A DNA stretch of 64,000 nucleotides from Arachnia propionica (GTDB lineage: Bacteria > Actinomycetota > Actinomycetes > Propionibacteriales > Propionibacteriaceae). Below the pieces are notes generated by a model. That model was not told the origin of the DNA. It did no database searches and worked only from the letters and a program-made list of their open reading frames with translations. Shown one piece after another: positions 26,850 to 36,857 of the stretch. How positions within the stretch are numbered: the stretch's first letter is position 1; the number at the start of each line of letters is the position of its first letter. The stretch is taken from assembly GCF_003859805.1 (NCBI RefSeq), contig NZ_RQZG01000003.1, positions 124,001 to 188,000 on the forward strand, written 5' to 3'. A program made the position numbers and the translations under genes.

Positions 26850-27599
26850 ATGACCGGAAAGCTGATCCTGCTCCGCCACGGCGAGAGCGAGTGGAACGCC
26901 AAGAACCTGTTCACCGGCTGGGTGGACGTCGACATCAACGAGAAGGGCCAGGCCGAGGCCCGCAGGGCCGCCGAGCTGTTGAAGGCGGAGGACCTGCTGC
27001 CGACGGTGTTGCACACCTCGCTGCTGCGCCGTGCCATCCACACCGCCTACCTGGCGCTGGACGGCTGCGACCGCCACTGGATCCCGGTGCGTCGTCACTG
27101 GCGGCTCAACGAGCGTCACTACGGGGCGCTGCAGGGCCTGGACAAGACCGCCACGCGCGAGAAGTACGGCGACGAGCAGTTCATGCTGTGGCGTCGCAGC
27201 TACGACGTGCCGCCGCCGGTGCAGGACACCGACGCCGAGTACTCGCAGTTCAACGATCCGCGCTACGCCGACATCCCCGAGGCCGAGCGTCCCCGCACCG
27301 AGTGCCTCAAGGACGTCGTGGCCAGGATGCTGCCCTACTGGGAGTCCGACATCGTGCCGGACCTGAAGGCCGGTCACACGGTGCTGGTCACCGCGCACGG
27401 CAACTCGCTTCGGGCACTGGTCAAGCACCTGGACGAGATCTCGGACGAGGACATCGCGGGCCTGAACATCCCGACCGGTATCCCGCTGTTCTACGAGCTG
27501 GATGAGAACCTCAAGCCGGTGGTCAAGGGTGGCCGCTACCTCGACCCGGAGGCCGCCGCCGCATCCATCGAGGCGGTGAAGAACCAGGGCAAGAAGTGA
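26850..27599 (+). CDS. gpmA: 2,3-bisphosphoglycerate-dependent phosphoglycerate mutase
   Basis: A 249-residue glycolytic and gluconeogenic enzyme that interconverts 3- and 2-phosphoglycerate. H10 in [10 protein letters not shown] is the phosphohistidine; [12 protein letters not shown], the [12 protein letters not shown] active-site loop and [14 protein letters not shown] (second catalytic His) are all present. Length is normal for the dependent class. It stands alone between its own promoter and a strong terminator. Confidence 0.96.
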   Translation: MTGKLILLRHGESEWNAKNLFTGWVDVDINEKGQAEARRAAELLKAEDLLPTVLHTSLLRRAIHTAYLALDGCDRHWIPVRRHWRLNERHYGALQGLDKTATREKYGDEQFMLWRRSYDVPPPVQDTDAEYSQFNDPRYADIPEAERPRTECLKDVVARMLPYWESDIVPDLKAGHTVLVTAHGNSLRALVKHLDEISDEDIAGLNIPTGIPLFYELDENLKPVVKGGRYLDPEAAAASIEAVKNQGKK

Positions 27600-27606
27600 C
27601 CTGACA

Positions 27607-27657
27607 CCGCAGTGGTCGTGGTCCGTCGTCCGACGGGTCACGACCACTGCGGTTTTT
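27607..27657 (+). terminator. Terminator of gpmA
   Basis: A perfect 14-bp stem (CCGCAGTGGTCGTG / CACGACCACTGCGG) encloses a second small stem (CCGTCG/CGACGG) and is followed by TTTTT. The reverse complement may also serve the convergent CPBP gene. Confidence 0.9.
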
Positions 27658-27664
27658 CATCGGG

Positions 27665-28519
27665 TCAGGCCCGCTGCTTCCGCTTCTGCTGGATCAGGAC
27701 GTGCAGGATCACGCATCCGATGACGCCGATGATGGTGGTGAGGATGCTGCCCTCGATACCGAAGGCTCCTCCGGTCAGCAGGTCACTGCCGACAGCCGTG
27801 GCCGTGAACAGGGTCGAGGGCAGGACCATGCCGCTGACCTCGATGCCGATGACCGGCCCCAGGAGGAAGTTCCAGGCGAAGTGCATGGCCCCCACCAGCC
27901 AGATGCTGTCGGTGTACCAGTAGAGCAGACCGAACAGGAACCCGAAGACGAGCAGGTTCAGTGCCGGGAGCAGTTGCATTCCCGGGTTGACGGCGTGGAT
28001 GACGGCGAAGATCACGGCCTGGACGAGGACGGCGAACCACATGCCCTTCGACACCGCGATGCTGCTCTGGATGTAGCCCCGGCAGAGCACCTCCTCGGTC
28101 ATGCCCTGGACGGCGAAGGCGACCATGGTGACCAGGACCAGCACCCAGCTGCTCTCCGGGTTGACGCTGAGCCTCACGGCACCGAGCGCCACGGCGGCGC
28201 CCACCACCATGACGATCATGGCCAGGCCGATGAGGAGCCCGATCAGGTAGTTGCGCCCCGCCCTCGGCCGGTGGAAGCCGAGCGCGGCATCCGTGCGCTT
28301 GTTCAGCTTCTCGTTGATGATGAGGATCGCCAGCAGCCCGAAGACGAAGGAGTACAGGCTGCCGAGCACCAGGCCACTGGTGGGCACCAGGTACTCGAAC
28401 AGGAAGACCAGCGGCACGGCGAAGATCGTCTGCACCAGGAACAGTACCGCGATGGCGATGAGGCAGGCCGTCCACCATGCCCTCGGGGGGTGTTTGCGCA
28501 TCAGGTCAACGCTCGTCAT
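27665..28519 (-). CDS. CPBP-family intramembrane metalloprotease
   Basis: A 284-residue protein with about eight membrane helices. The CPBP (Abi/CAAX-like) motifs are present: GMTEEVLCRGYIQ (EExxxR), FAVIHAVNPG and MHFAWNFLLG, giving the catalytic Glu pair and two His residues. Family members cleave substrates within the membrane, including prenylated proteins and bacteriocin-related peptides, but no partner gene is nearby. The ATG at 28519 was chosen because GGAAAGGG precedes it. It is divergent from the propeller lipoprotein. Confidence 0.87.
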   Translation of the reverse strand: MTSVDLMRKHPPRAWWTACLIAIAVLFLVQTIFAVPLVFLFEYLVPTSGLVLGSLYSFVFGLLAILIINEKLNKRTDAALGFHRPRAGRNYLIGLLIGLAMIVMVVGAAVALGAVRLSVNPESSWVLVLVTMVAFAVQGMTEEVLCRGYIQSSIAVSKGMWFAVLVQAVIFAVIHAVNPGMQLLPALNLLVFGFLFGLLYWYTDSIWLVGAMHFAWNFLLGPVIGIEVSGMVLPSTLFTATAVGSDLLTGGAFGIEGSILTTIIGVIGCVILHVLIQQKRKQRA

Positions 28520-28631
28520 GTGAGCCCTTTCCGTGTTCCAACGTCTTGCCTTGTCAACTGGATGCGAAACGATACCTGTCACCACCGCTCGGCTGAGCCC
28601 GGTGAACCAGTTCTGCGACACAATGGACTCC

Positions 28632-29702
28632 ATGACCGACCTCCCTCTCACCCGTCGCTCACTGCTCACTGTCGCCGCACTGGCCGGGGTGGGCGTCCTG
28701 GCCGGGTGCGAGTCCCGGCCGACCGAACCCAGCGGCTGGGCCGACGGCGTGCCGGAGCGCCCGGAAAGGCTCGGCAAGGACACCGCCGTCTGCGATTCCC
28801 GACCAGTCTTGCCCCGGCCGGTGCTCTCCCCAACGGGCGCCCTGCTGTTCACCGCCGACGTTCTGGTCGATGTGGCGGGGCGGTCGGGAGCGATGCTGTG
28901 GGACGTCGCGGCCGAGCGGTTGCTGCCGGACTCCCTGCTGGGCGCCGGGTCACGTCTGACCGTCTTCCGCAACGATGACTCGCTCATCGATGTCGTCGGG
29001 GCCTTCGTCGTCCACGTCGACCAGGCAGGCGGCACCGCACGTCACTTCGGCACCGGCCACGCGCTGTTCGAGCCGCCCTGCAGTGGCGTGACCGCGATCA
29101 CCTCCGTGGCCTGCTCCTCCATCGGGAAGTACGTTGCCACCGCTGGTCTCGACGGGCACGTCGGCATCTTCGACTGGGCCAGCGCCACCCGGCTCACCTG
29201 GGTGAAGGTCAGCTCGGACGAGAGGGCGATGGTTCACGGTTTCATCCTGGACAAGCTCGTCGTCAGCCATGACGGCGCCACGCTGCTGTTGACGATGGAC
29301 GGCACCGAGGCGTTCCGTTTCGACCACACCCCTCATCGGCCGCTGGTCGCGGGGGACACCCTCCTGGTCAGCAACCCCGACGGTGGCTGGGACCGGATCG
29401 ACCCGGCGACCGGGGAAGAACTGACTCACCTGGCCAGTGAGATGCCGCACTGGGACACCCTCACCCCCGACGGCGCCACCCTGTTCACCTCTCCGCAGGA
29501 CCCGGTCGGGACCTCGCTGGAGCCGCGTCCCTTCCGGTTCACCGACGTGACGACCGGTGAGTCCCGGGAGTTGTCCCTGACCATCCAGACGGGCGGCACG
29601 GTCCTGCTCCCGGACTCGCGCCTGCTGGCCACCACCATGGAAGGGGTCACCGTCCTCGACCAGACGACGGGTCAGCAGCAGGGTCACTTCACCACGGCGT
29701 GA
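28632..29702 (+). CDS. Lipoprotein with beta-propeller-like repeats
   Basis: A 356-residue exported protein: signal peptide with RRS and lipobox VLAGC, then a strand-rich body with WD/YVTN-like units (VACSSIGKYVATAGLDGHVGIFDW; LVVSHDGATLLLTMDG; LLATTMEGVTVLDQTTG). No catalytic motif is visible; such propellers usually bind proteins or cell-wall ligands. ATG 28632 was chosen for the signal peptide fit; ATG 28623 would add MDS. A possible promoter is TTGTCA/TACCTG near 28552-28579. It stands alone. Confidence 0.72.
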   Translation: MTDLPLTRRSLLTVAALAGVGVLAGCESRPTEPSGWADGVPERPERLGKDTAVCDSRPVLPRPVLSPTGALLFTADVLVDVAGRSGAMLWDVAAERLLPDSLLGAGSRLTVFRNDDSLIDVVGAFVVHVDQAGGTARHFGTGHALFEPPCSGVTAITSVACSSIGKYVATAGLDGHVGIFDWASATRLTWVKVSSDERAMVHGFILDKLVVSHDGATLLLTMDGTEAFRFDHTPHRPLVAGDTLLVSNPDGGWDRIDPATGEELTHLASEMPHWDTLTPDGATLFTSPQDPVGTSLEPRPFRFTDVTTGESRELSLTIQTGGTVLLPDSRLLATTMEGVTVLDQTTGQQQGHFTTA

Positions 29703-29821
29703 CCCTGCTGGCCTGTCCTTCGCGGTGCGCTGAACTCGAGGCCCGGTGACCACACGCGGTGACCCACCCCCAGGCCAACCCTGATCACCGCTGGCCCGAC
29801 CAGCGGGGCTTGGCAGCGCCC

Positions 29822-29962
29822 TCAGGCATACGACCCATCGGTGAGGATCGCGTTGCCGTTGGTGGTACTGCTGGCGCTGAGCAGGCGCAGCCGGGTGGTG
29901 GGGGCGTCGTCGAACAGGCGACGCCCCTCCCCCGCGATGGGTTTCAGACCAGCTCTGCCGGT
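29822..29962 (-). pseudogene. C-terminal remnant of a dihydrofolate reductase/RibD-like protein
   Basis: The minus strand encodes PIAGEGRRLFDDAPTTRL, then RLLSASSTTNGNAILTDG and a stop, which resembles the C-terminus of the RibD-C/dihydrofolate reductase-like family (usually PVVLGxGxRLF then LxLVxSxTxxxGxxxLTY). The N-terminal two-thirds is absent: upstream sequence leads straight into the UvrA-like gene. The rest of the 372-bp gap between coding genes shows nothing else I can support. Confidence 0.5.
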
Positions 29963-30074
29963 GCCGCCCTTGTTCTCTGCCATTCTTCTGCCGCTCCGGC
30001 ATGTCCTGGGACAAGGAATGGCTGAGAACACCGCGACGGGCATACTTGGAACCTCTGCCTGCCCAAGGAGCCCC

Positions 30075-32426
<2,352 letters not shown>

Positions 32427-32659
32427 GTTGTTCTCCTGAAGGTCGTCATGGCCTCACCGTCACCACGACGACCAACGACGATCCTCGAAGCTCTGCGGAG
32501 ATCCCACGTCGAGGCCCCGGGACCCCGCACCATGCGCCAGAGGTCCTGACCATCAGACAGCGGGCAGTCCTCGGTGTGACCAGCGAGGGAAGGAAGACCC
32601 TGGTGTGAACGGCGGAGATGGGGTCCGGGGTCTGGAAGGACTGGGCCAAGGGGTGCACA

Positions 32660-33667
32660 ATGACCCCCGTGTTCATCAAAGGTCTGCTTCCGCTGCTTCC
32701 CGGGGCGGGGCTGTGCCTTGTCACAGCCCTGATCTCCTACGGTCTCAGTCTGTTCCTGCCCACTGCCAGCCCACTCATCATCGCGATCGTCCTGGGGATC
32801 ACCCTGACCAATGTGCTGCCGTTGCAGGCGAACCTCAGCCCCGGGATCGACTTCTCGGCCAAGAAACTGTTGCGTGCCGGGATCATCCTGCTCGGGCTCC
32901 GGCTGGTGCTGGGTGACATCCTCGCCCTGGGGGCACCGATGCTGCTGGTGGTGGTGTGCATCGTCACCGGTGGGCTGGTCGGAACCCTGCTGCTGGGACG
33001 CTGGCTACGGATACCGACCGGACTGAGTCTGCTGGTGGCGTGCGGGTTCTCGATCTGCGGTGCTGCCGCCGTCGCCGGGGCCTGCGGGGTCATCGACCCC
33101 GACGACGAGCACGAACAGGACACCATCACCGCCATCGCCCTGGTGGTGATCTTCGGCACCCTCATGATCCCGCTGGTGCCACTCGTCGCCGCCCTGCTGG
33201 GCATGGAGCCACACGTCGCCGGGATGTGGGCCGGGGGCTCCATCCACGAGATCGCCCAGGTGGTGGCGGTCGGCGGCATCATCGGTGGCGGCGCACTGAC
33301 CATCGCAGTGGTGGTGAAACTGGCCCGTGTGCTGCTGCTGGCCCCGGTCATCGCCATCCTCAGTCTCCGGCAACGCCGGATCGCCCAACGCAACTCCTCC
33401 CGGACGAAGCTGCCCCCCATCGTGCCGCCCTTCGTCCTGGGTTTCCTGGCGATGGTGTGTCTGCGTTCCTTCGTCGCGCTGCCACAGCCGGTTCTCGACC
33501 TCGGTGCCATCCTGCAGACGACGCTGCTCGCCGCAGCCATGTTCGCACTGGGTTGCGGCGTGAAGATCCGCGCCCTGTGCAGGGTGGGACCACGTCCCTT
33601 CGCCCTGGCCGCCCTGTCCACTGTGCTCGTGGCCGGGATCGCCTGCACCGGGATTGCGCTGACCTAG
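32660..33667 (+). CDS. YeiH-family membrane protein (putative sulfate exporter)
   Basis: A 335-residue protein with about ten membrane helices. The YeiH/UPF0324 signature regions are present: AKKLLRAGIILLGLRL, ACGFSICGAAAVAGA and WAGGSIHEIAQVVAVG. Members have been proposed to export sulfate or related anions; no direct evidence here. ATG 32660 has AAGGGG six bases upstream, so the start 14 codons further out is less likely. The 233 bp before it, after the UvrA-like gene, show no further feature. Confidence 0.88.
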   Translation: MTPVFIKGLLPLLPGAGLCLVTALISYGLSLFLPTASPLIIAIVLGITLTNVLPLQANLSPGIDFSAKKLLRAGIILLGLRLVLGDILALGAPMLLVVVCIVTGGLVGTLLLGRWLRIPTGLSLLVACGFSICGAAAVAGACGVIDPDDEHEQDTITAIALVVIFGTLMIPLVPLVAALLGMEPHVAGMWAGGSIHEIAQVVAVGGIIGGGALTIAVVVKLARVLLLAPVIAILSLRQRRIAQRNSSRTKLPPIVPPFVLGFLAMVCLRSFVALPQPVLDLGAILQTTLLAAAMFALGCGVKIRALCRVGPRPFALAALSTVLVAGIACTGIALT

Positions 33668-33680
33668 CCCGCCACCCCTT

Positions 33681-33700
33681 CCATACCCAACGGGGTATGG
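33681..33700. promoter_or_regulatory. CCATACCC-AACG-GGGTATGG inverted repeat
   Basis: A perfect 8-bp inverted repeat with a 4-nt spacer, between the YeiH gene and the SRPBCC operon. ATACCC...GGGTAT resembles CsoR/CstR/FrmR-type operators. It could instead be a weak terminator hairpin for the YeiH gene, though no T-run follows. Confidence 0.4.
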
Positions 33701-33757
33701 ACTTCCACGACGAAACGTAGCAGGCTGTATCGCAATTCCACTCAGCAGGAGTGCACA

Positions 33758-34240
33758 ATGGTTGCAAATGTCATGTTGATCGTCGAACGGCAGTTCTCCT
33801 ATCCGCAGCAGCGGGTGTTCCGGGCCTGGACCCTCCCCGAGGAGATGATGCTGTGGCGAGGCAGTCCCGGATGGCACGTCGAGCAGGAGAGTGTGAGCTC
33901 CGAGCCAAGACTCGGCGGCCGACATCACCACGTCAAGGTACGCGACAACGACCCCAGCGTCCGGGTCACCACGGACGCCACCTTCACCGAGTTCTTCGAA
34001 CCGGACGTCTTCGTCGCCAAGCAGCGGATCACCGGTGATCCCGGCATCGACCCCGACGTCCCCATGGAGCTGCGCGTCGAGTTCGTCAAGAACGGACGCA
34101 ACAGCTCCAGTTGCTTCGTGCGCATCGTGCAGGGCCCCTACGACCCATCCCGCGCCGAGTTCCACGCCAAGGGATGGGAACTCGAACTCGACCGCCTCCA
34201 GGAGTTCCTGGCGGCCAATCCAGAAGGGGTCACCCGATGA
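33758..34240 (+). CDS. SRPBCC (AHSA1-like) family protein
   Basis: A 160-residue soluble protein with the START-like fold pattern: an N-terminal strand and the FSYPQQRVFRAWTLPEEMMLW segment, central strands including HHHVKVRDNDPSVRV, and a long C-terminal helix (AEFHAKGWELELDRLQEFLA). The family binds hydrophobic ligands or aids Hsp90. CAGGAG lies 5 nt before the ATG. Its stop overlaps the start of the MFS gene (ATGA), so it probably serves the same substrate or stress response as that transporter. Confidence 0.83.
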   Translation: MVANVMLIVERQFSYPQQRVFRAWTLPEEMMLWRGSPGWHVEQESVSSEPRLGGRHHHVKVRDNDPSVRVTTDATFTEFFEPDVFVAKQRITGDPGIDPDVPMELRVEFVKNGRNSSSCFVRIVQGPYDPSRAEFHAKGWELELDRLQEFLAANPEGVTR

Positions 34241-35592
34241 GCGCCACCGTGGTGCGGCAGAAGCCGCTCATGACGATGCGGCAGATCCTGCTGATGAACC
34301 TGGGATTCTTCGGAATCCAGTACTCCTTCGGGATGCAGCAGACCGCCGTCAACCCGATCTACACGATGCTGGGGGCCAACCCTGAGGAGATGCCACTGCT
34401 GAACCTGGCCGGACCCATCACAGGTCTGCTGGTCCAACCGATGATCGGTGCGATCTCCGACAAGACCTGGGTCCCGAAGTGGGGACGACGACGTCCCTTC
34501 CTGCTCATCGGGGCCATCGGCTGCTCCATCGGCCTGTTTCTGTTCCCCTTCGCCTCCGCGGTGTGGATCGCGGTGCTGCTGCTGTGGCTGCTGGACGTCT
34601 CGAACAACACCGCGATGGAACCGTACCGGGCCTTCATCTCCGACAAGCTGCCTCCCTCGCAGCTGGCCAAGGGATTCCTGGCACAGTCCTTCTTCACCGG
34701 TCTGGGCATCACCCTGGCCAATGTCTCCCTGTTCATCTTCAAGGCCCTGCTCGGTGAGAGCGCGATGGGCAACGGCATCTACTACTGGGTGATGTCGGCC
34801 TTCATGCTGGGCACCGTCGCCTCCCTGGCCACCGTGCTGATCTCGGTGCTGTCCACCAAGGAGATCGAGCCGAGCCCCGAGGAGTTGGCGGAGATCCGCA
34901 GGAACAAGCTGTCCTTCGGCGGTGCGGTCAAGGAGATCTGGGACGCCCTCCTCGACATGCCCGTCCAACTGCGCAAACTGGCCTTGGTCTACCTGTTCCA
35001 GTGGTATGCCATGAACTGCTACTGGCAGTACGTCTCCTTGTCGGTGGCGAAATCCGCCTTCAACACCACCGACACCAAGAGCTCAGCCTATGCCGACGCC
35101 GTCGCCTGGACCGGTCTGGTCAACGGCGGCTACAACGTCGTCACCTTCTGTGTCGCCTTCGCCCTGGTGGCGATGGCGAAACGTTACGGGGCGAAGTACG
35201 TCCACACCGGCTGCCTGTTCCTGGCCGCCCTCGGACTGGCCTTCTTCCCCCACATCACCGACAAGTACCTGCTGTTCGTGCCGATCATCGGGCTCGGCAT
35301 CGCATGGGCCTCGATCATGGGGGTGCCGTACATCATGGCGGTGCGCATGGTCCCGTCCACCCGTTACGGCGTCTACATGGGCATCATCAACATGATGATC
35401 GTCATCCCGATGCTGATCCAGACCGTCACCTTCGGCACCGTCTACAGGTGGATCGGTGACGACCCCGGCCATGCCATCACCTTCGCCGCGGTGTTCCTCG
35501 CCCTGGCAGGTGTCGCGATGCTGTGGATCAAGGAACCGCCCATCGTCAAGGACGTCGACGACCTCTCCGTCCCAGCACCTGCTGGGCATTGA
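34237..35592 (+). CDS. MFS transporter, SLC45/sugar:cation symporter-like
   Basis: A 451-residue protein with about twelve membrane helices. Loop motifs LLVQPMIGAISDKTW plus GRRRPFLLIGAIG are typical of sucrose/maltoside-type carriers (SLC45/GPH group), as is DVSNNTAMEPYRAFISDKLP. The substrate is probably a glycoside, but this is inference. It is translationally coupled to the SRPBCC gene and is followed after 17 bp by a universal stress protein gene; the three form one operon. Confidence 0.86.
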   Translation: MSATVVRQKPLMTMRQILLMNLGFFGIQYSFGMQQTAVNPIYTMLGANPEEMPLLNLAGPITGLLVQPMIGAISDKTWVPKWGRRRPFLLIGAIGCSIGLFLFPFASAVWIAVLLLWLLDVSNNTAMEPYRAFISDKLPPSQLAKGFLAQSFFTGLGITLANVSLFIFKALLGESAMGNGIYYWVMSAFMLGTVASLATVLISVLSTKEIEPSPEELAEIRRNKLSFGGAVKEIWDALLDMPVQLRKLALVYLFQWYAMNCYWQYVSLSVAKSAFNTTDTKSSAYADAVAWTGLVNGGYNVVTFCVAFALVAMAKRYGAKYVHTGCLFLAALGLAFFPHITDKYLLFVPIIGLGIAWASIMGVPYIMAVRMVPSTRYGVYMGIINMMIVIPMLIQTVTFGTVYRWIGDDPGHAITFAAVFLALAGVAMLWIKEPPIVKDVDDLSVPAPAGH

Positions 35593-35609
35593 CCAGTGAA
35601 GGAGGAGAC

Positions 35610-36113
35610 ATGCTCAAGGACTACACCACCATCGTGGTCGGAACCGACGGTTCCGAGTTGGCAGGCCCAACGGTCACCCGTGCCGCATGGATCGCGGTCA
35701 AGGAGGAGGCCGAGCTGGTCATCGTCTGCGCCTACGGCGGTGGTTCCCGCCGCGGCGACGCAAAGATCAACCTCGGTGACACCACCGCCAGCCGTCTCGG
35801 CCAGGTACCGGGAAAGGAGGCGGCCACCCGGGCCGTCCAGCACGCCCAGGACATCGCCCGTGCAGCCGGTGCGACGGTCAGGGCGGCACTGCTGGTGGAG
35901 GCCGACCCGGCAGACGCCCTGTTGGAGACCTCGAAGGAACGGCTCGGTGACCTCATCGTCATCGGTGCCATCCGGGACCGCTCCATCACCGGCCGTCTGC
36001 TCGGCGACGTCGCCCGCGAAGTGGTCAGCCGTGCCCACTGTGACGTGCTGATGGTGCGACCCTTCGGGGACGTGCCCCAGGGCGATCAGCACCGCCCGGA
36101 GAGCGACGGCTGA
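35610..36113 (+). CDS. Universal stress protein (USP) family
   Basis: A 167-residue single-domain USP: VVGTDGSELAGPTVTRAA at the N-terminus and VIGAIRDRSITGRLLGDVAREVV near the C-terminus. The ATP-binding consensus G-2x-G-9x-G-S/T is altered: Arg replaces the second Gly and Asp replaces the Ser/Thr, so ATP binding may be lost or changed. GGAGGAG precedes the ATG. It is the last gene of the SRPBCC-MFS-USP operon and converges on the transcarboxylase operon across two hairpins. Confidence 0.88.
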   Translation: MLKDYTTIVVGTDGSELAGPTVTRAAWIAVKEEAELVIVCAYGGGSRRGDAKINLGDTTASRLGQVPGKEAATRAVQHAQDIARAAGATVRAALLVEADPADALLETSKERLGDLIVIGAIRDRSITGRLLGDVAREVVSRAHCDVLMVRPFGDVPQGDQHRPESDG

Positions 36114-36122
36114 GCACCCCCG

Positions 36123-36155
36123 GTCAGGTCATGGGTCGAGCACCCATGACCTGAC
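36123..36155 (+). terminator. Hairpin terminator after the USP gene
   Basis: A perfect 14-bp stem (GTCAGGTCATGGGT / ACCCATGACCTGAC) with a 5-nt loop, ten bases past the stop. No T-run follows on the plus strand. Confidence 0.6.
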
Positions 36156-36164
36156 ATGACGAAC

Positions 36165-36191
36165 GGGGCCGCACCCAACAGGTGCGGCCCC
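36165..36191 (-). terminator. Hairpin terminator after the transcarboxylase operon
   Basis: A perfect 11-bp GC-rich stem (GGGGCCGCACC / GGTGCGGCCCC) with a 5-nt loop, 17 bp past the biotin-carrier stop on the minus strand. It may act in both directions with the neighbouring hairpin. Confidence 0.65.
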
Positions 36192-36208
36192 GCCGTGAGA
36201 ATCGCTGG

Positions 36209-36571
36209 TCAGAGCTCGATGAGCGCCTGGCCGCCCTGGACGGGCTCGCCCTGGCTCACCAGGATCGAGACCACCTTGCCCGCAGCCGGGGCGGTGATCT
36301 CGGTCTCCATCTTCATGGCCTCGAGGACCAGCAGGACCTGACCGGCCTCGATCTCATCACCCTCGTTGACCAGGATCCGGGCCACGGAACCGGCCAGGGG
36401 GGCGACGACGGCGTTCGAACTCACAGCACTGACCGACGCGGTCGTCGGGGCCACCGGGGTGGGACCCCCGGAGCCACCGATGATGATGGGGCCGAGTCCT
36501 TGGCGCTCCTCCTCCTCGACCTCGACATCGATCTCGTACTCCGTCTGATTGACGGTCACCTTGAGCTTCAT
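36209..36571 (-). CDS. Methylmalonyl-CoA carboxyltransferase 1.3S biotin carrier subunit
   Basis: A 120-residue biotin carrier. The N-terminal MKLKVTVN strand matches the start of the propionibacterial 1.3S subunit, followed by a Gly/Pro/Ala hinge and a biotinyl domain with EAMKMETE, in which K87 carries biotin. The carrier shuttles CO2 between the 12S and 5S subunits in the transfer of carboxyl from methylmalonyl-CoA to pyruvate, giving propionyl-CoA and oxaloacetate. It is the last gene of the operon. Confidence 0.95.
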   Translation of the reverse strand: MKLKVTVNQTEYEIDVEVEEEERQGLGPIIIGGSGGPTPVAPTTASVSAVSSNAVVAPLAGSVARILVNEGDEIEAGQVLLVLEAMKMETEITAPAAGKVVSILVSQGEPVQGGQALIEL

Positions 36572-36587
36572 GGGTTTTCTCCTTCAA

Positions 36588-36845
36588 TCAGCGGGTGTGC
36601 GGGACAACACGGTTGTGGACCTGGCCACGGGAGGCCGCGGCCCAGCGGGTCTGGGATCCGAAGCGCACGGCCCGGATCTTGGCCTTGTGTCCGAAGTAGG
36701 CGGCGACGGCGGCACCGATCGCGACCAGGTCGGACTCAGGGATCTGCTGGCGGGCCTCGAGTTTCGCGATGCGCTCGTCGAGGACCTTCAGCTGCGCGGT
36801 CAGCTTCTCGACCGCTGCGAGCAACTCGGCATTGGTGTCAGCCAT
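36588..36845 (-). CDS. Small transcarboxylase-associated protein
   Basis: An 85-residue protein between the 12S and 1.3S genes. The N-terminal half is a coiled-coil-like helix (LLAAVEKLTAQLKVLDERIAK); the C-terminal half is basic, with KIRAVRFGSQTRWAAASR then GQVHNR. ATG 36845 is preferred because GGAG lies 6 nt upstream; a TTG six bases further out is possible. Similar small proteins sit at this place in other actinobacterial and propionibacterial carboxylase clusters and may help assembly, as epsilon-type subunits do in acyl-CoA carboxylases. Confidence 0.75.
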   Translation of the reverse strand: MADTNAELLAAVEKLTAQLKVLDERIAKLEARQQIPESDLVAIGAAVAAYFGHKAKIRAVRFGSQTRWAAASRGQVHNRVVPHTR

Positions 36846-36857
36846 CAACAACTCCGA

